This document shows, piece by piece, positions 1 through 14,126 of a stretch of DNA of 64,000 bases. Each line of letters begins with the position of its first letter. Position 1 is the first letter of the stretch. Position numbers and translations under genes: made by a program. Below the pieces are notes generated by a model, which made no database searches, had not been told where the DNA came from, and saw nothing but the letters and a program-made list of their open reading frames with translations. The DNA comes from Gymnogyps californianus (lineage: Eukaryota > Chordata > Aves > Accipitriformes > Cathartidae): the NCBI RefSeq assembly GCF_018139145.2, contig NC_059471.1, positions 69,127,520 to 69,191,519 of the forward strand, in the 5' to 3' direction.

Positions 1-3000
1 AACCCAAAAAACCACAAAGCAGTTACTTGTAAAATTTTTCATACAAATTTTAATGCATCTCAATTTGTGTACCCTCCTTCTAGACTAAAATGCTTTGAAC
101 AGTACTACTTGCTTTATGGTTAAAAAAACGATCACAGAAGCCACCACAAAGAGCATAAGTATAGATGTTTTTTATGAAAATATTTTCATTTTAATCAGAT
201 TTTTAAAATAATGTTTTTCTTCTTTAAAAATAAACCCATTATAATTCAAATTGAAACAAGGCACTCCAGAGCTGAAAAATTTAACATTACTATAACCTAT
301 TAAGACAACTTCCATTAAATACCTGAAACACTGAAGCAAAACAAGTTTGAGGCTGATAAATTTAAGGAAGTCAAACAAATGAGCTAGGAGAACTCCCAGT
401 ATAAATATCTAGAGCAAGAGCTTGTTCAAATACTGAATAATAACAGTCATCTCCGAAAGAGTTAGAAAAAAATATTTTTAAAATCATTTCTGTTAAGTTC
501 AGTGACTTATATAAAAAGCTAAGAGATAATTTCAGCTGAGATGGAAATGTTTTAGTTCCCCCAAATATAAAACCAAATTTTACAGAACAGCTCTCCTAGT
601 TCTAAAAATCTTCAAAGACAAGGTAACCAGAAATTCTCATTCAATTTACTAATCAAGTGTCTTGTGTTAGATGCAGCAGAAACAAGCAAGTTTATCAAAA
701 CCCATTTTTATTTAGACGTAACATTTATTCAACATTTTAGCCAATTTTTATTTAAGACACTTAAAATCATGGTTTTTCTTGTGCATTTTAATGGAATTGC
801 AATTCCATCTGGCTTCACACATATGCAGTTAAAAAAAAAAGATCCTTTTCTGTTTACCAAATAAGTTATTCATCTCCTAATACTAAGGCTCTGAATTATA
901 TTGCATATTAATGCATACAGTTAATAAGTATGCAAAGTGTACAGTGTCTTTTTTAAAATAAAAAAATTGTATTAAGAAAGAAGTAATTAACTTTTCAGGA
1001 AAATTCTTAAGAAAAAACATAAAATCATGTAAATGAAGTAATTCATTCAGCCAATACAGAGATAAACATATAACTTCTTGACAGCTGGAATGTCCAGATT
1101 TAGCTTAAGCTTCATTTAGCTTTATGTTATTTATTATTTTTATAATTTTAAATTAACTTGTCTTTGCTTCTTTATTAAAAAGGAATTCAGCAGACTGAAG
1201 TTTCTTCTGTAACACAGAAAGAAAAACCCAACATTTCTGCACGTTTTCTGTCTGCAACCTGCCACCCCTTCTTCTCCTCCTCCACCTACATGTCCAGTTT
1301 CCAAGCAAACGTTCAAAGGCCAAGATCCATATGGGATAGTCAGTATTTCAGAAGCAACATCTCCATCAATAGCACTCTTTAAAGGACACTGCTATAAATT
1401 CCAGAAATCTTCAACTGCATTTGTGATGCAGAAATGAAGCCTTACAGCTCTATTAATGGCTTTTTTTATCTTCTTTAAGAAGCTCAATATCAAAAAAAAA
1501 AGCCACACTAGAACAAATCAGAAAATGGAAACTCTTCTTTAAATGTCAAAGTGAAATTCTGACATTTCGACAACCAGGCTGCTTTATCACTATGTTTTTC
1601 AAACACAGGAAAAAGTAATGTCAGAGTTTCCCATACATCAAACACTATTTGCTATGGAGGCTTCCATAAAGAAATCAACTCAATCACTGTATTAAAAACA
1701 ACTACTGCATTAATTCTTGTAATTTAGACTGTGTTAAACATGCCTAACTGTCATGAGGAAAGGTACATTCAAATTCCAGTACCAGATAACGAGTTTCCTG
1801 TAGCCAGAGCATTTTAGAGCAAGAGGTTAAAATGAAAGATGTATTACAGGGACGTATGTGTGGACAGAGTTTTCCAAAGGCGTCAAACACACAATCTGAA
1901 GGCTTCCATCAACCACCTCATGTATGTTCTTACCCCAATGGAAAAGCGAAGTAGATGAAGTCTTACTAGGCAAATTTAAAATGGCCTTGGGATTTAAAAT
2001 CCTCTACGGAACAGGAAAATGGCTGTCTCAGTCTCAAATAGAAGGCATATAAAATGAATGGGCTTTCTCAAGATCTGTGGTTCCAATTTCTGTCTGCAAA
2101 TTTAAATTGAAGACAGCTTGCTTTAAATACACAGTCTTTGCTTTCAAATAGAGATCATTTAAAGATATTTCCACCTACTTTGTAATCCTATTAATGATGC
2201 TCTCCTGATTTTGTAGGATGCCCTGATAAGAAAAAATAACCAGGACCACCTTAAACCTAAGGCAGCCCTATCATTCTAAGAGATTTATAAGGTATGGGGA
2301 GAAGGCACACACTTCCCAGTGCTTTCTGTTCCCTTGATGTAGAGAAGGAAAGCTATAACATTTTGCCTCTCCTTCACAAACACTAACAGAATATTGACAA
2401 ACAAATCCCTAATATGCATGAGGTGCTCCAAACTGTCTACCCCAATACATGCTCCTGTCCCTCAGTAAGTACACAACAGCTTATGTTCCCCCTCCTCCTC
2501 CAGCACTTGATGGAAAGATGGTTTAAACTTAGCTATCTCACATTTATATGAAGTAAAAGAAGTGCATGGGACAGCTCGGGATACAAATCCAACTTGCTAA
2601 CATGAACCCACTCAATTTTTTATTTTTTAAAAAATAAATAGTACAGCAAGTACAAAGTAGACTACCCTGAATGTAAGATGATGACCCTCCAATTCAAAGA
2701 CTCTTCCAGATAACTGAGATGGAATCATTCTATTTTGGATACTGGCAATTATAGTACTAACTTGGTCTTTTCACTTCTTGTTTGCTCAAATTTGCTCTCA
2801 ATTCTGTACATGCAAATGAAAGGCTTAATAGGTGTTACAAATACAGATTGAAGTTCAGATCATCAAGCCCAAACCTGAACAGATAAATTACAAAGCAGTA
2901 ATTATACAGCCCCTCAACTCAAAGAAATGCATTAGAAGACAATGATGCAAATACTGACTAAAGGGCAATCTCTTGGCATGAAAAAGCTCAAGACAGTCCC

Positions 3001-6000
3001 TCCTGAATGTAACGTAGTCAGCTACTCTTTGAGGTTATAGCGTTTTATTCCAGTTGGCCCATACAAACATCAAGCATGATGTAAAGCCTTAGTAATTCTA
3101 CCGTAAGGTCAGAATGACAATGCTATACTATACTAATGTTTTCAAACATTAAATACCATGTTACAAGAAAATCCAAGGTGTTTATTACTTTTTTCTTTGG
3201 AAACCTCAGAACTCCTTAGAAGCCTGTCACAGATACTGCAATTTTATTCAAAGCTCCTTTTAGGAAAGGAAAGCAAAGTAAATACTACCTTTTCTTTACT
3301 AACTTCCTTTCTGAATTGCAATGCCCATAGCTTCATTAATCAAGGGCTCTCACGTTATTTGCAACTACATATGCAAAACCAGACCTCCCCATCACTGAAG
3401 GGGAAGTAACAGGGGAAAATGGCTTGCTTAACAAAACAGCCTGTCTCCTCTGAAGTTTAGCCCTCATAGCCAGAACACAAAACCCCACAACTCGCACACA
3501 AACTAAAACAATTTCTTCTGTAGATTAAAACTCAAGAATGAATTAGTAAGTAATACAGTAATAAATTTAGCTCCTGTTCTGGAGAACAACTTCCTGAATG
3601 AACAATTAAAAAAATATCTTACAGGTTTGTAAATTGGTAGAGCCCATGTACAAGAACAACGGCATTTTCACTACATCAAAACACATTTTCCCTTTCTTTT
3701 TTCTTTCACTTTCAAGGTCCCAAAGACTGCTAAACAGGAGTGATGGCAAAGATTACGTACAGTTTAGATGGTCTACAGCCAAAGTCCTAAATCAATTTTC
3801 TGGTGCAAAATACAGCTACAAATAGTCACCTAGTAGAAACAGCACCCCTGAATGTCCACCTGGCCAACCCGACCACCCTTTCACATTAAGAGTGGTGTCT
3901 GTCCAAATCTGTTTGCTGAGACCACAGAAACTATTTGTCAGTAAACAATCATGTTTACCACTGAAGTGACTCTCAAAGAAAGCCATTTCTGCCACTGGAA
4001 CCCTCCTCCTTAAAAACAACAGAGGTGGGCATTTTCTTTCACATAGCAGGTTTATGCTGGGTGTCTGCATACGTTGCATGCATCTCGATTCCTGCTTTAT
4101 GGACGCACTCCACAAAACAAAAAAGTTTTGAGACTCAGAAAAAGGAAGGAAATCTTCTCTTGTACATTCTAAGACAAAGTACAATTTTTTTGGCATGAAC
4201 ATTAATTTAGAAATTTTGTTTGCATGGCATGAAAACATGTCACAGAATGGCCATCTATTGTTCAGGTCTTCAAAAAACCTGAGAAACAGAAAGCAATGGA
4301 ACCCGAGTGGGAGCACGCAGAGAAAAAGAAACAAATTAATACTCTGAAAGACCCTGGAAGATTAAATGTTAAGACAGCCCAAGGCCTCAGAAAAAACAGA
4401 GATCCAGTAATACTGAAAGAATTATTTAGGGATGCATATTGGAGGAAATACCCACATCTAAATGAGAAGAATTCCCCGATGATGCTAAGATGGTACAAAG
4501 AACAGCTGCTGTCACATCAATACAGAAAAATCGCTTGTCCTTTGAGTTGCTGGAATTCTTTGGAAAACGGTGTCCCTGAGAGTACATACACAGGCTATTG
4601 ATTTTTGCCGGCCATCTTAGTTTGGTCTTCAGAAGGGTGACCCAGCTATACACATCAAACAAGGTATACGCAAGACCTCAAAATCAGCTACTGTCAACTG
4701 TTGCTTCTCTGCTACGACCTTCATGCACTAGGACATGAAGCTAAAGGAGAGGACAGTACGCAGAGCGCAGAGAGACCACATTTTCTGAAGAACTGTGGTC
4801 GCTGCATCCCCCCATAAGCACATGCTTACGTAAGGGTCCGACCCAGGCAGCAGGCACTGACCCACACGGTGGCCCCAGTTCTGCTGCTTCAGCAGACTTC
4901 AGTCCTCCCAGGAACCTGAGGGAAAGGAGGACAGAAGGGAACACAACGCAAGAAATCCAGTACAAGACACTACTTGGAAAAAAAGGTACTCTATTTTCAC
5001 TGCCTCAGAAGAAGAGAAATAATTAGCAGATTGCTTAAAGGATTTTATTCTATGGAAAAAATGAAACATCAAAAGAGTTGAGGGTTCAGACACAAACTTT
5101 TAACGCTAAGAGAGCAAAAGGCCCTGCCTCCACGGCTGGAACAGGGTGTAGGAAGAGCTACCAGCAATGGGGTGACTCTCTTTAATAGGGAATGATGAAA
5201 CTACCTTGGGAGCTAATTTTTGGGCTTGCTCTAAGGCCAAACATGATTACATGTTGAAACATAACGGGCTCAGAGAGGGGCAAAACCAAGGGTCCTCGAA
5301 GGTGACAGCTGACGGAAGTAATACCACCAAAGACACCAGTACACACAGCCACACTGAGTTAAGGCGATCCTTTTATCTTTTCAGAACATAATTATGACTA
5401 AAATAAAGGCTTGTTCTGCAGTCTGTAAATGTCAAAGTGTACCTCCAAGCACACACATGCTGCATGGGGAGGGGGGAGAGAAGTACCTATTACACAAAAC
5501 TTCTAATACAACACAAAGAACAAATTTATTCACTCAACTTGGACTAAAACCAGCAAGATTTCTTTACGCCTTCAGCCTTGCAACATTTTACTGCAACCAT
5601 CGTATTAGAAAAATCTGCTGAAAGGTAGGACACATCGTAGTTTCCATTATATGTTTCAAACTCTCGAAGCAGCAAATCCTTTAAATAATCCACCCCAATA
5701 AATAATTCACGTTAAGACAAACTTTCAGCAGAATATAATACATGCAATTGTAAACTGAAAAAAGAACAAACTTCTGCTCCCATCACCAGCTAGCACTGGA
5801 GCTCGAGGGCACTGCAACAAGCTGCGGGTTCTGCTTTCATTGCTGCTTTTGGCTTTTCACCTCAGATCAGGTAAAGTGCCTGATGCATACATCCGGCAGA
5901 GAAAGTCTTTTATCAAGCAGTAAAAGAAGCATTACTCTGTATCTTGAGTTGTCCAGAATATTTACCAATTTTCTTTGCTTTCAAGTCTTTTTGCTGCAGG

Positions 6001-9000
6001 TAACAAAAAAGCATAAAGTTTGTGTTTTATTTTGTTTTGGGTTTTGGGGTTTTTTGGTTTTTGTTTTTGGTTTGGTTTTTTTTTTGCATTAAGTCTGCTC
6101 TGCAATTTCAGATTTTTTTCCTTCTTAAGCACATGTTCCTTTAGAAATTATAACATGGTATTTTTGAGAAAGTCTGATTTTAGTTCTACAAAGCAGAAAC
6201 TTCAATTCCTTTAATGCTACTTTCACTGGACATAGTTGATACGCATAAAGTTATTCAAATTTTTACAGGCGTACAATAGGTCCATAACCATAACTTTGTG
6301 AGTTTGTTTTGCATTCTGGGTAACTATTTTAACATGCATAATAGTAACACTAATTCAAAATGAATATATTCTTCTGCCATTATGTATATATCAAATTGAT
6401 AGTGAGACAGCAGACCCTACTGTCAGCAATATCTTCTTGTATCATTTTCCATATGCAGAGCTACTGCTATTGAATATGTCTCTAGATATTCAAAGATCAT
6501 CAATGAACTGAAAATAGCTGTTTAAGCTAAGTTTAGGTTTTGATGACGATCATGAGGCAGATATGTTTCCAGAAAGTAGCAAAGCATTTGAATTCCTTAT
6601 CATACAAATCATCTGCTACCACTCCAGTGGTATCAGCACTACCAGCTCCTAACTCCACATGCTCTAGATGGGAATGGAAGAAATCTCTTCCCTGTGTTTT
6701 GAAATCATTGTGAGCATCTCCCATTTCTCCTTTCTCAGCATCTAATGACAGTAATACATGCAACCAGACTGATCTATTATTACTGTGAAGATGGAAGAAA
6801 TGCAATTGTTCCAGCTTTTTTTTTTTTTTCCAAACCACCAAAGACACCACACCTAAACAGAGTTCCCATCAGCTTCTCTCACTACCACAAAACCATGTTT
6901 CTCAATTTCATCACTGGTGAAGAGTCACTACTGTTGCAACCCTGCCCCACAAACAAACATGCTTACTTTGAGCAATGCAACTAAAAAGCAGGATGAAGCA
7001 CAGCAGAGAAAGTGCTTTTGCTGAACAAATTCAACCATGGAATAAGCTATTTTAACACACAGATTCTATGAAACTGAGCAAGAATTTGTGCTGTATATAA
7101 AAACTTCAACTACTTCCTCTCTGTAAAGATGAACTTAAATGCCTGTATATTGACTGCTTAGAAGTGCCAATACAGATGACTTACCCTCATCCAGTCCTCC
7201 AAGAGACATTACAAACATGCCACTGCCATCATGCCCACATTTTCTGACAAGTTAGAAACTTTCAAAGCAACATAAAGTGACACAGGAAAAATACTTTTAT
7301 TTGCGTAGAATTCCTACAAGGGGATTTTACTGCTAATTTCAACTAGAGGTGTTTTGCTAAATGAAAGACTTCATATCATTCTTTCTTAGAAATCTTTATA
7401 TATGATAAATAATTTGACAAGTAGTTACATGCTGTAGAAAGTTCTGAAGGTTGGTTGGTTATTTATTTTTTAAAATCAAATTTATTAAATGCCTGCTCTT
7501 GAGTGGAAAGACTAGCATTTCTTACAAGTCTGTGACAATGAAATGCAACAACATCGGGAACTCAAAGTTCTAAAGAGATTAAAATAACTTCTGTTTGTCT
7601 TATAAGGCAGCTCTGTTTTTATTAACATGAGCTCTACAAGGCTTAAGAGGCTGTGCTATACAACAGTATACTTATTATACAATGATACCATATTTATTCT
7701 TATTTCCACCATTCTTTCATTCTGTAGTAAATTTTACACCCACATGGTGTCCAGAAAATACTAAAATTGAAAACAACTAATTAAGAACTAATAGCAATAT
7801 TTTCAAACTAGTACTTGGTCATATTACCAATTTAATGTTTTTTCTGCGATCTTGCAGCTAATATGGCTAAGGCAGTTCGCTGACAAACACACACAAATTC
7901 ATCAAGCACAGAGTACAGAAGACTCAATTTATAGCTATGGCTGCGCCAGAAATACTGTGTATGCTTCTCATGATTACACTTTTAAAAACCAGTGCTGAAG
8001 AACTGGAAAAGTTCAGTTAAAAACCACCTCAATTAGAGTCACATAAGTAACTTTCACCAGTGAAAGACTTAAGTAGTAATCAAATTTCAGTACTCAAGAC
8101 AAGATTTAGAAGCGATTTGATGAATGTCAAAATACCACCTTGTACAATTAGATCTGCTAGGCATACCATGTCAGAACTACCAAAACTGGGCCACTAAGGT
8201 ATTTAAAAAAAGAAAAAATCCTCAAAACCAAACCAAAAAATAAAGACCACTAACCCACACACCAGAAGTTAAAGGTTGATGACTTATTTGGAGAATGAGA
8301 TTTCATGACCATGTTATGCAGAACTATGATGGTAATAGTTTAAACTTGAGTTGAAATATTTGTATCGAAAAAGGAAGTACACCAAACCTCTTAACCAACA
8401 GTGTTTTCCAATGTTAAAGAAAACATTGCATTAAAAAATGACCTATTCCGCATTTCTGCTTGTTACTAAGCAGTGACTGTCTAAAGAAAAAAAGAGCTAA
8501 CTTCCCCGGCAATTTCCAGAAGGGCACGGTGAAGGTGGTATTCAGTAGCTCCCAAAGGGGAAAATATGAAGTTATAAATGTGAAAAAACTCTTTTCATAT
8601 GAATAAATAAAAATAACCAGGGGAGAAGGGGAGAGGTGTAAAACTTGATTCCTGGAAGCGACAGTGTGTATAGCACTCAGGAATTGCTGCACAGATCTAC
8701 AGATTGACCCAGGTAAACACCATGGAGGCTGACGAACACAGGAAACACTCCTGGATGCTCACAACACTTCTGAAATAACATACTAGGAACAGTGATGCAA
8801 GTAAGGACTGGTTTCTGTACTTTACATCTCACTTGGCAATTCTTACTTTCCACATGAAAATCTGGCACAGTGAGTGAATTAAAACTAAAAAGTTACTGAA
8901 ATGTTTTGCTGACTTACGGAAGCTTAATGAAGAAGTCATTTGAAGAGTCTCTCGTGCAACTTAAATATCTCTGTGAAATGTTATCGAGATTACTGTTATT

Positions 9001-12000
9001 TGCCATCATTGCCAACACTCATCTCTAGTATTTCTGTTGTTCCTACACATTTTGCAAACACATCTCCTGTATTCTTGGTGTTCAATCTCTCTTTCAGTAC
9101 CTTTTAATAAACCTTCTTTCTTTTGCTGGGCATCTGTTCAAAAACCCACACCAAGAACCGAGTGGAAATGTCTTCAAGGCTTTTTATGTGGTTGTTCACT
9201 AAAGGGAGCAAGACAGGACACCTTTAAGAAATCCCTATTATGCAGTGCTGGTTGTGAAGCAAAAGCAGTAACGTTCAGAAAATTGTGGATTCCCATGAAA
9301 ATGGCACCCTGCTGCTGGATCACACGCATCAGTCACCCATGGCACACTGCCGCCTGGGGAGCTGTGCTGTTGCCAGGAAAATGACTTGCAGAGGGATGGA
9401 AAAAATGCAGAAGTTCTATTTTGCTTACACAAACAACTTTTTTTTGAATTATTTTTGCTTCCTTCAGATAAGGCTTCTGTTCAGCATGACAGAGATGAGC
9501 CAGCAAGAATAGACCATCTTTGCTGCAGAAGGGGAAACCCGTGGAGCCACGCTCAGAGGCAGCTCTAGGGGTGGTGCTGGCAAACGCTCGCTCCATCCAA
9601 ATGGGTATGGGAATTCCTTCCCACCCCCAGCGCATGCGAAGAACTACATTACAGAAAATTACAGTTTGGGAGATGCATGCTGGAGGTCTCTTGCTTAGTA
9701 AGACTTAATCGAAATGTATAAAAAATACCCTCCCCACAAAAGAAATACTGTACAAGAAAACTATTTTAAACTTCATTATAATGAATGAAGATGAAATTTT
9801 AATCACAGGCCTGGAAGCTGGCTTTTGCCTTAAGAATAGTAATAATTACCAGATTTCATTCAATATGAGCAAACAGAAGACAGTAATTTGAAATGGCTAA
9901 ATTGCCATTAACTTTTTACTCGCAGTATCACTCAGTTAAGACAAAAAAGGGAATGAGAAGATGAATCATTTAAAATACTTAATAGGTGGCCTATATGCTA
10001 CATTTCCATAATTAAAACGGGGTCATTGTAGCTAAGTATCCATTAGAGTTCACTCAAGAAAGAGATTTAAGAACACAGAAGTAATGTATATCAAACAGAA
10101 AAATGATAAAAACAGACAGCCATCAACAGAAAAATTACAAGTCTTGAAATGTCTCCAAGTCACTTAAGGAAAGCTAAAAGTTTCAGAAAAATTCCCTGAT
10201 GACAGGACTAAAAGAAGATACAGTATAACAGAGTAACCCCTTAGAAGGGGAAAAACAAAGTGAATGGTGCAGAAAAGGCTATTATTTTGTAAAAAGACGG
10301 AGGATGATCCAAAAATATCTCTTCAGAAATTACCGGGGGTCATTTAGGATTTGAGATGAGCAGTTTTTCAGTCCACAAGCAACTGATTTAATGAACATAT
10401 GCTAAACAAGTGTTAATCAGCATTTTAATATGCACCCGACACATTTAAAAGAGCTGGCTCTGAACACGTTTTATTTGCTGATGTTCTTTTCCAAAAATGC
10501 TGAAATACAATGGAAATTCCAGAAGCCTTAAGACATTGCTGAAAATGGTCTGATGTTTTAAACCATCAAGCTGCGTGTTCTAGGTACCCACATACCCATT
10601 AACCTTCCACCAACCCCAAGCCAAACAATGGTAAAGCTGATGGGATCCTATTAATAAAGTAGTCAAGGGCTGAGATGCAATTAATGACAGTCAACAGAGT
10701 TCTGGGAAAATTAGTTTTCACCATCAAACAGGCATGACTTCATTCTCTGATGAGATTAAAAGTTTTCCTGACAAAGGCAACTTCATAAAGGTAGTAAACA
10801 TTTGTGGTGTATTCGGCTTTTTATGTACAAGGCACTGATGTATTAACTGGTGCCATAAACTTTCATTAGAACACAGACTACATGGATTAAGAACTATTTA
10901 GAAGATGCATCTTCAACAGCCAACTATGGGGACTATTAATTAAACAGTAATGGCTCTTATGGGGTCTGCCACAATTTGAACTATGGCTGGCACTTTTCAT
11001 ATTTATTGAATATCTGGAAGTAAATGTAAATCAACCACCGGTAATTACTGTGGATAAGCATAAGAGTGGCAGATAGCTATGGGCAATCACATAGACAACA
11101 CACTACATCATTTGTGCGATAACAATGCTTTCAGATGAAATATGTCTGAACACAAGGCAATGTAATTGATTAAGGAAGAGGTAGGGAAAAGTGCATCTCC
11201 ATGGGAGCAACTGTTTGTTGGAGTGCCGCAAGTATGAAAGGTGCATCCAGGTACACCAGAGGGTCCTTCTCTGTAAAGCCCTCTAGCTTTGTCACTAGAA
11301 GCGACTAAGAGCCTGCTTCTCTCCTGAGATTTCACAAGACTTACGATTAATTATTGACTGATTATTAAGTGACTTTTTTTTTTTTTTTTTTTAGTTCAGT
11401 ACCTGATATTTTGGTAATAGCTTCAAGATCAAAGTTGGAAAGAGATTCGGTTTGAGGACTAATACTCATGACCACCATTCCCATCTGTGCTGGGTTAGCA
11501 GGTATTTCAATGTGAATTTTTTTGTGATCTTAGGAGAGGCATGTTTCATGAGACATTAGACATACTTCTATAAAGAGAACTTAAGAACTTGTTTCACTGG
11601 GCACAGCAAAACTTTCAAAAGCTGTTTCACTAGATCAAGCATCAGCCTTGCAATTTGCAAGCTTTTGTTTAAAAAAAAAAGTGCATTCTTGATGGCCGCT
11701 CAGAACAAAGGATCCTCTAAGGAAGGACACACGGTCTCCTTGTTCTGAATGGGAAATTACTGTACAGCAAGACAAGCAAGGCTTAAAGACTATAGTTTAG
11801 TTGAGGACTCCAATTCAGGAAAGGTAAAAAGAAAGTTGTACAGATATGTGGTGCACAGCACAGACTTAAGTTTCATTATGCTAAGCCACTGACAGCCCTT
11901 AAACTATAAAAAAAGAATACTCTTAAGCAGCAACTTTTTTGGGGAGGTGTTAAGAATATCCTGAGCCAACTTGTGGGTCAGGTATGGCTTAGGCACTTTC

Positions 12001-13884
12001 TTAGTGTCACAGGATGTATGAGCATAAAAGAGCATGAGAGGTGCTTTGCACTCTGTATGCTTAGCATGTACATGTCGTCACTGCAAAAGAAAAAGCTAGG
12101 CTCCACCACACAGTATTTTCTGCCTCAGCTGAACAAACAACGCACAGAGAAAACTATTAGAAAAGGTACAGGGGAATCAGTAGACTGTAGTAACGGTCCT
12201 TCAGAAGTTAAAAAACCACATATGTGTGTGCAAAGGGCTAAGGTTTGGAAGATGCGACACTAGCGAAGGCTCAGCCATGAAACCACCAAGCTTTGTTCTC
12301 ACACTGTTTCATCGGTTGCCACCATAGTGAAGTGAAGCACCCTGCAGCACGCAGCTTTGTTAAGATCAAGCAGGTAAACATGCATATATGCTAGGACACA
12401 TCTGTGTTCCTTCACTTAAACACATCTCTGTTAGATATAAATAAAAATATGTTTATTCACATCAAGTAAACACTGTCCACATTTTACACAAACACTTGAT
12501 ATATTATCACAACAGAAACGCAATCCTTTCATAAAGTAGCTTTTAGACAAAAAATATATATATTTTAAACAACACAAATCCATACAAAAGGAGCTTAAAG
12601 TCACAACTGGCATTTTAACTAGTTAATTGATGTTGGAGTTTATTCTTTATACAAATCTTTGAAAAGGCATAATCATATTTGCTGGCACTGTAATGAGTAT
12701 ATTCCAAGAGTATCTGTAGAAAGGCCTATGGTTTTAAATATTACCATGGTAAATCTTGTGATAACCTTGTTTGCCTGCCACCCATCCTGTAATCCTCAAT
12801 TTCCATGTACTTTATGGCAGCTCAGCAATGGAGGACATGGTAATGAAGAAGTGACCAAGAAACCTAACCTGTTAGATGCAACACTAGCACAGGATGCCTG
12901 CGATAAACCTACACTAACTATTGCCACGTTATTTTTAAGTGAACCTTTTTGCTTTCTAAAAAGTCCAATACCAAATTCTAATTTTTCTGTGGAAGAGTCA
13001 GTATTTTCTACAGCAAACTGCAACAGAATAAGTTTTCCCTATGTAAGACTTCGCAAAACACAGGCAAAAACCAAAACACAAGCAAAAAATAACCTCAAAA
13101 CACCTCCAGGTGCATATCTGTTTCTGTGTTATCCATTACATCCTAAAATACCACTAGTAGGGTTTTTTTTGGCCTCTGTATGTAAAATGATCACTTATCA
13201 CTATGTTTAACCTTTTCTAGCCATGTGTTTTTAGTAATTTAATCAGTCACTAAAAATCATTGCAAAAATAAAGAAAAAAAATTCACTTCACCTGACTTCC
13301 AAATACATTTCTTCAAAATACACTCAAAATTTTTCAAAGGTATATTATTTTATATATATGATACACTGTTGTGAAGAATTTATGTGCAAGTATAAAACAG
13401 AGTACATATTAAGGACTTGGAAGCAGAAGGAACATCTCAGACCACAGAAACTTAACCCCTGACGTCGCACATAGCCACATAGTATAATCCCATTCATAAA
13501 GTGATTTAGCTTTGCTATGATAGCTATGCTGAACAATCCAGTTTACATCCTTCTACTTCTGAGTGAGAGGACGTGGCATGAGACGATTCAGCAGTTGATA
13601 TCTCAATGAAAGCACAGTGCTTCAGCCACTGAAAATACACAACCTCTGACAAACTCGAACAAAAATAACATCTTATTCTCCTGGATGTGATGTGAGAAAA
13701 CCTGTTACAGATTTTTCCACATGATTCTTCACTCACCCCCACTCCCTCCCTCATCCATGTTACCTCAAACTGGATTTAAGAAAATCCAAACAAGTATGTT
13801 AAAAAATATTTATATGCACATTACATTCCCAATCTGAAACCCATCAAGTCTACTAAACTTCTTTCAAAATACAAAAGGACTTAC
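1..13884 (-). other. NCK2: NCK2 intron after the first coding exon (partial; continues past the left edge)
   Basis: The donor GTAAGT at 13884-13879 opens an intron whose acceptor is not in the window. I see no SH3 or SH2 coding sequence on the minus strand from 13884 down to 1. The sequence is AT-rich with stops in all frames. It contains a T/G-rich low-complexity tract at about 6025-6090, a T19 run at 11374-11392, and scattered open frames of 60-180 codons on both strands (for example 3816-4334, 4296-4601 and 12659-13210). None of these resembles a known protein family. I recognise no interspersed repeat with confidence here, although old degraded copies could be present. Confidence 0.8.
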
Positions 13885-14110
13885 CCAATGTGTCTTTTAG
13901 ATTTTTAACCAGAGAACCTTTCTTCAAGCTGTTTTTTCGCTCCACATAATTTGATGGCACGTATCCCGTTTTGTTGGCCGCGTTTCTTACCCTCCACCAT
14001 GTCTTGGAATCATCTAATAGCCAAAGACGCTCATTTTTCTTGATGTCAAGTTCTTGGTCCTGCTGTGCAGTGTAATCCCACTTTGCAATAACAATAACTT
14101 CTTCTGTCAT
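13885..14110 (-). CDS. NCK2: NCK2 first coding exon (SH3-1 domain and start of linker)
   Basis: NCK2 is a cytoplasmic adaptor that links phosphotyrosine signals, through a C-terminal SH2 domain, to actin regulators bound by three SH3 domains. This exon gives 75 complete codons plus one base (phase 1). Residues 4-58 form SH3-1: an ALYDY-type strand AKWDYTA at 9-15, the WWRVR tryptophan pair at 38-42, and the closing GYVPSNYVE at 49-57. Residues 59-75 begin the basic linker ([13 protein letters not shown]), which in the NCK family contacts SH3-2. The opening [13 protein letters not shown] distinguishes NCK2 from NCK1, whose start differs at several of these positions. The donor GTAAGT lies at 13884-13879; the ten residues that an uninterrupted reading adds after it are intron. 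The acceptor is at 14127. As I recall the human protein (about 380 residues), this segment is nearly identical. The other domains are outside the window. The identification is secure. Confidence 0.97.
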
Positions 14111-14117
14111 CTTTCAT
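14046..14117 (-). other. Short upstream ORF overlapping the NCK2 start codon
   Basis: An ATG at 14117-14115 lies 7 nt before the NCK2 ATG in the +1 frame. It opens a 23-codon frame that ends at a TGA at 14048-14046, inside the SH3-1 coding sequence. Its context is weak (T at -3, A at +4), so most ribosomes would be expected to scan past it to the NCK2 start. An overlapping upstream ORF of this kind could lower NCK2 translation. The peptide is unlikely to have a function of its own. The reading is direct; the regulatory role is inference. Confidence 0.4.
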
Positions 14118-14126
14118 GGAGTCCTT
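14111..14126 (-). other. NCK2: NCK2 5' UTR part of the first coding exon, with splice acceptor
   Basis: On the minus strand the sequence reads TTTTGTTGCAG and then AAGGACTCCATGAAAG before the start codon. The acceptor AG is at 14128-14127, preceded by a modest pyrimidine stretch, so the exon begins at 14126 and has only 16 nt of leader before the ATG at 14110-14108. The rest of the 5' UTR must therefore come from one or more upstream exons at higher coordinates. The chosen ATG has A at -3, an adequate context. An earlier ATG 7 nt upstream has T at -3, is out of frame, and is listed separately. Confidence 0.8.

Noticed and set aside
3816..4334. 172-codon open frame on the minus strand, same strand as NCK2
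   Set aside because: Rich in Phe, Leu and Cys with no SH3 or SH2 features. It is not part of NCK2 and resembles no family that I know.
12659..13210. Longest open frame in the window (183 codons, plus strand)
   Set aside because: It opens with TTG rather than ATG, has no recognisable domain or splice support, and its residue composition looks like translated noncoding DNA. One frame of this length is not surprising in 64 kb scanned in six frames.
13853..13884. In-frame extension of the NCK2 exon past KDTLG to a stop
   Set aside because: A consensus donor GTAAGT lies at 13884-13879, and the extra residues do not match the NCK2 linker. They are translated intron.
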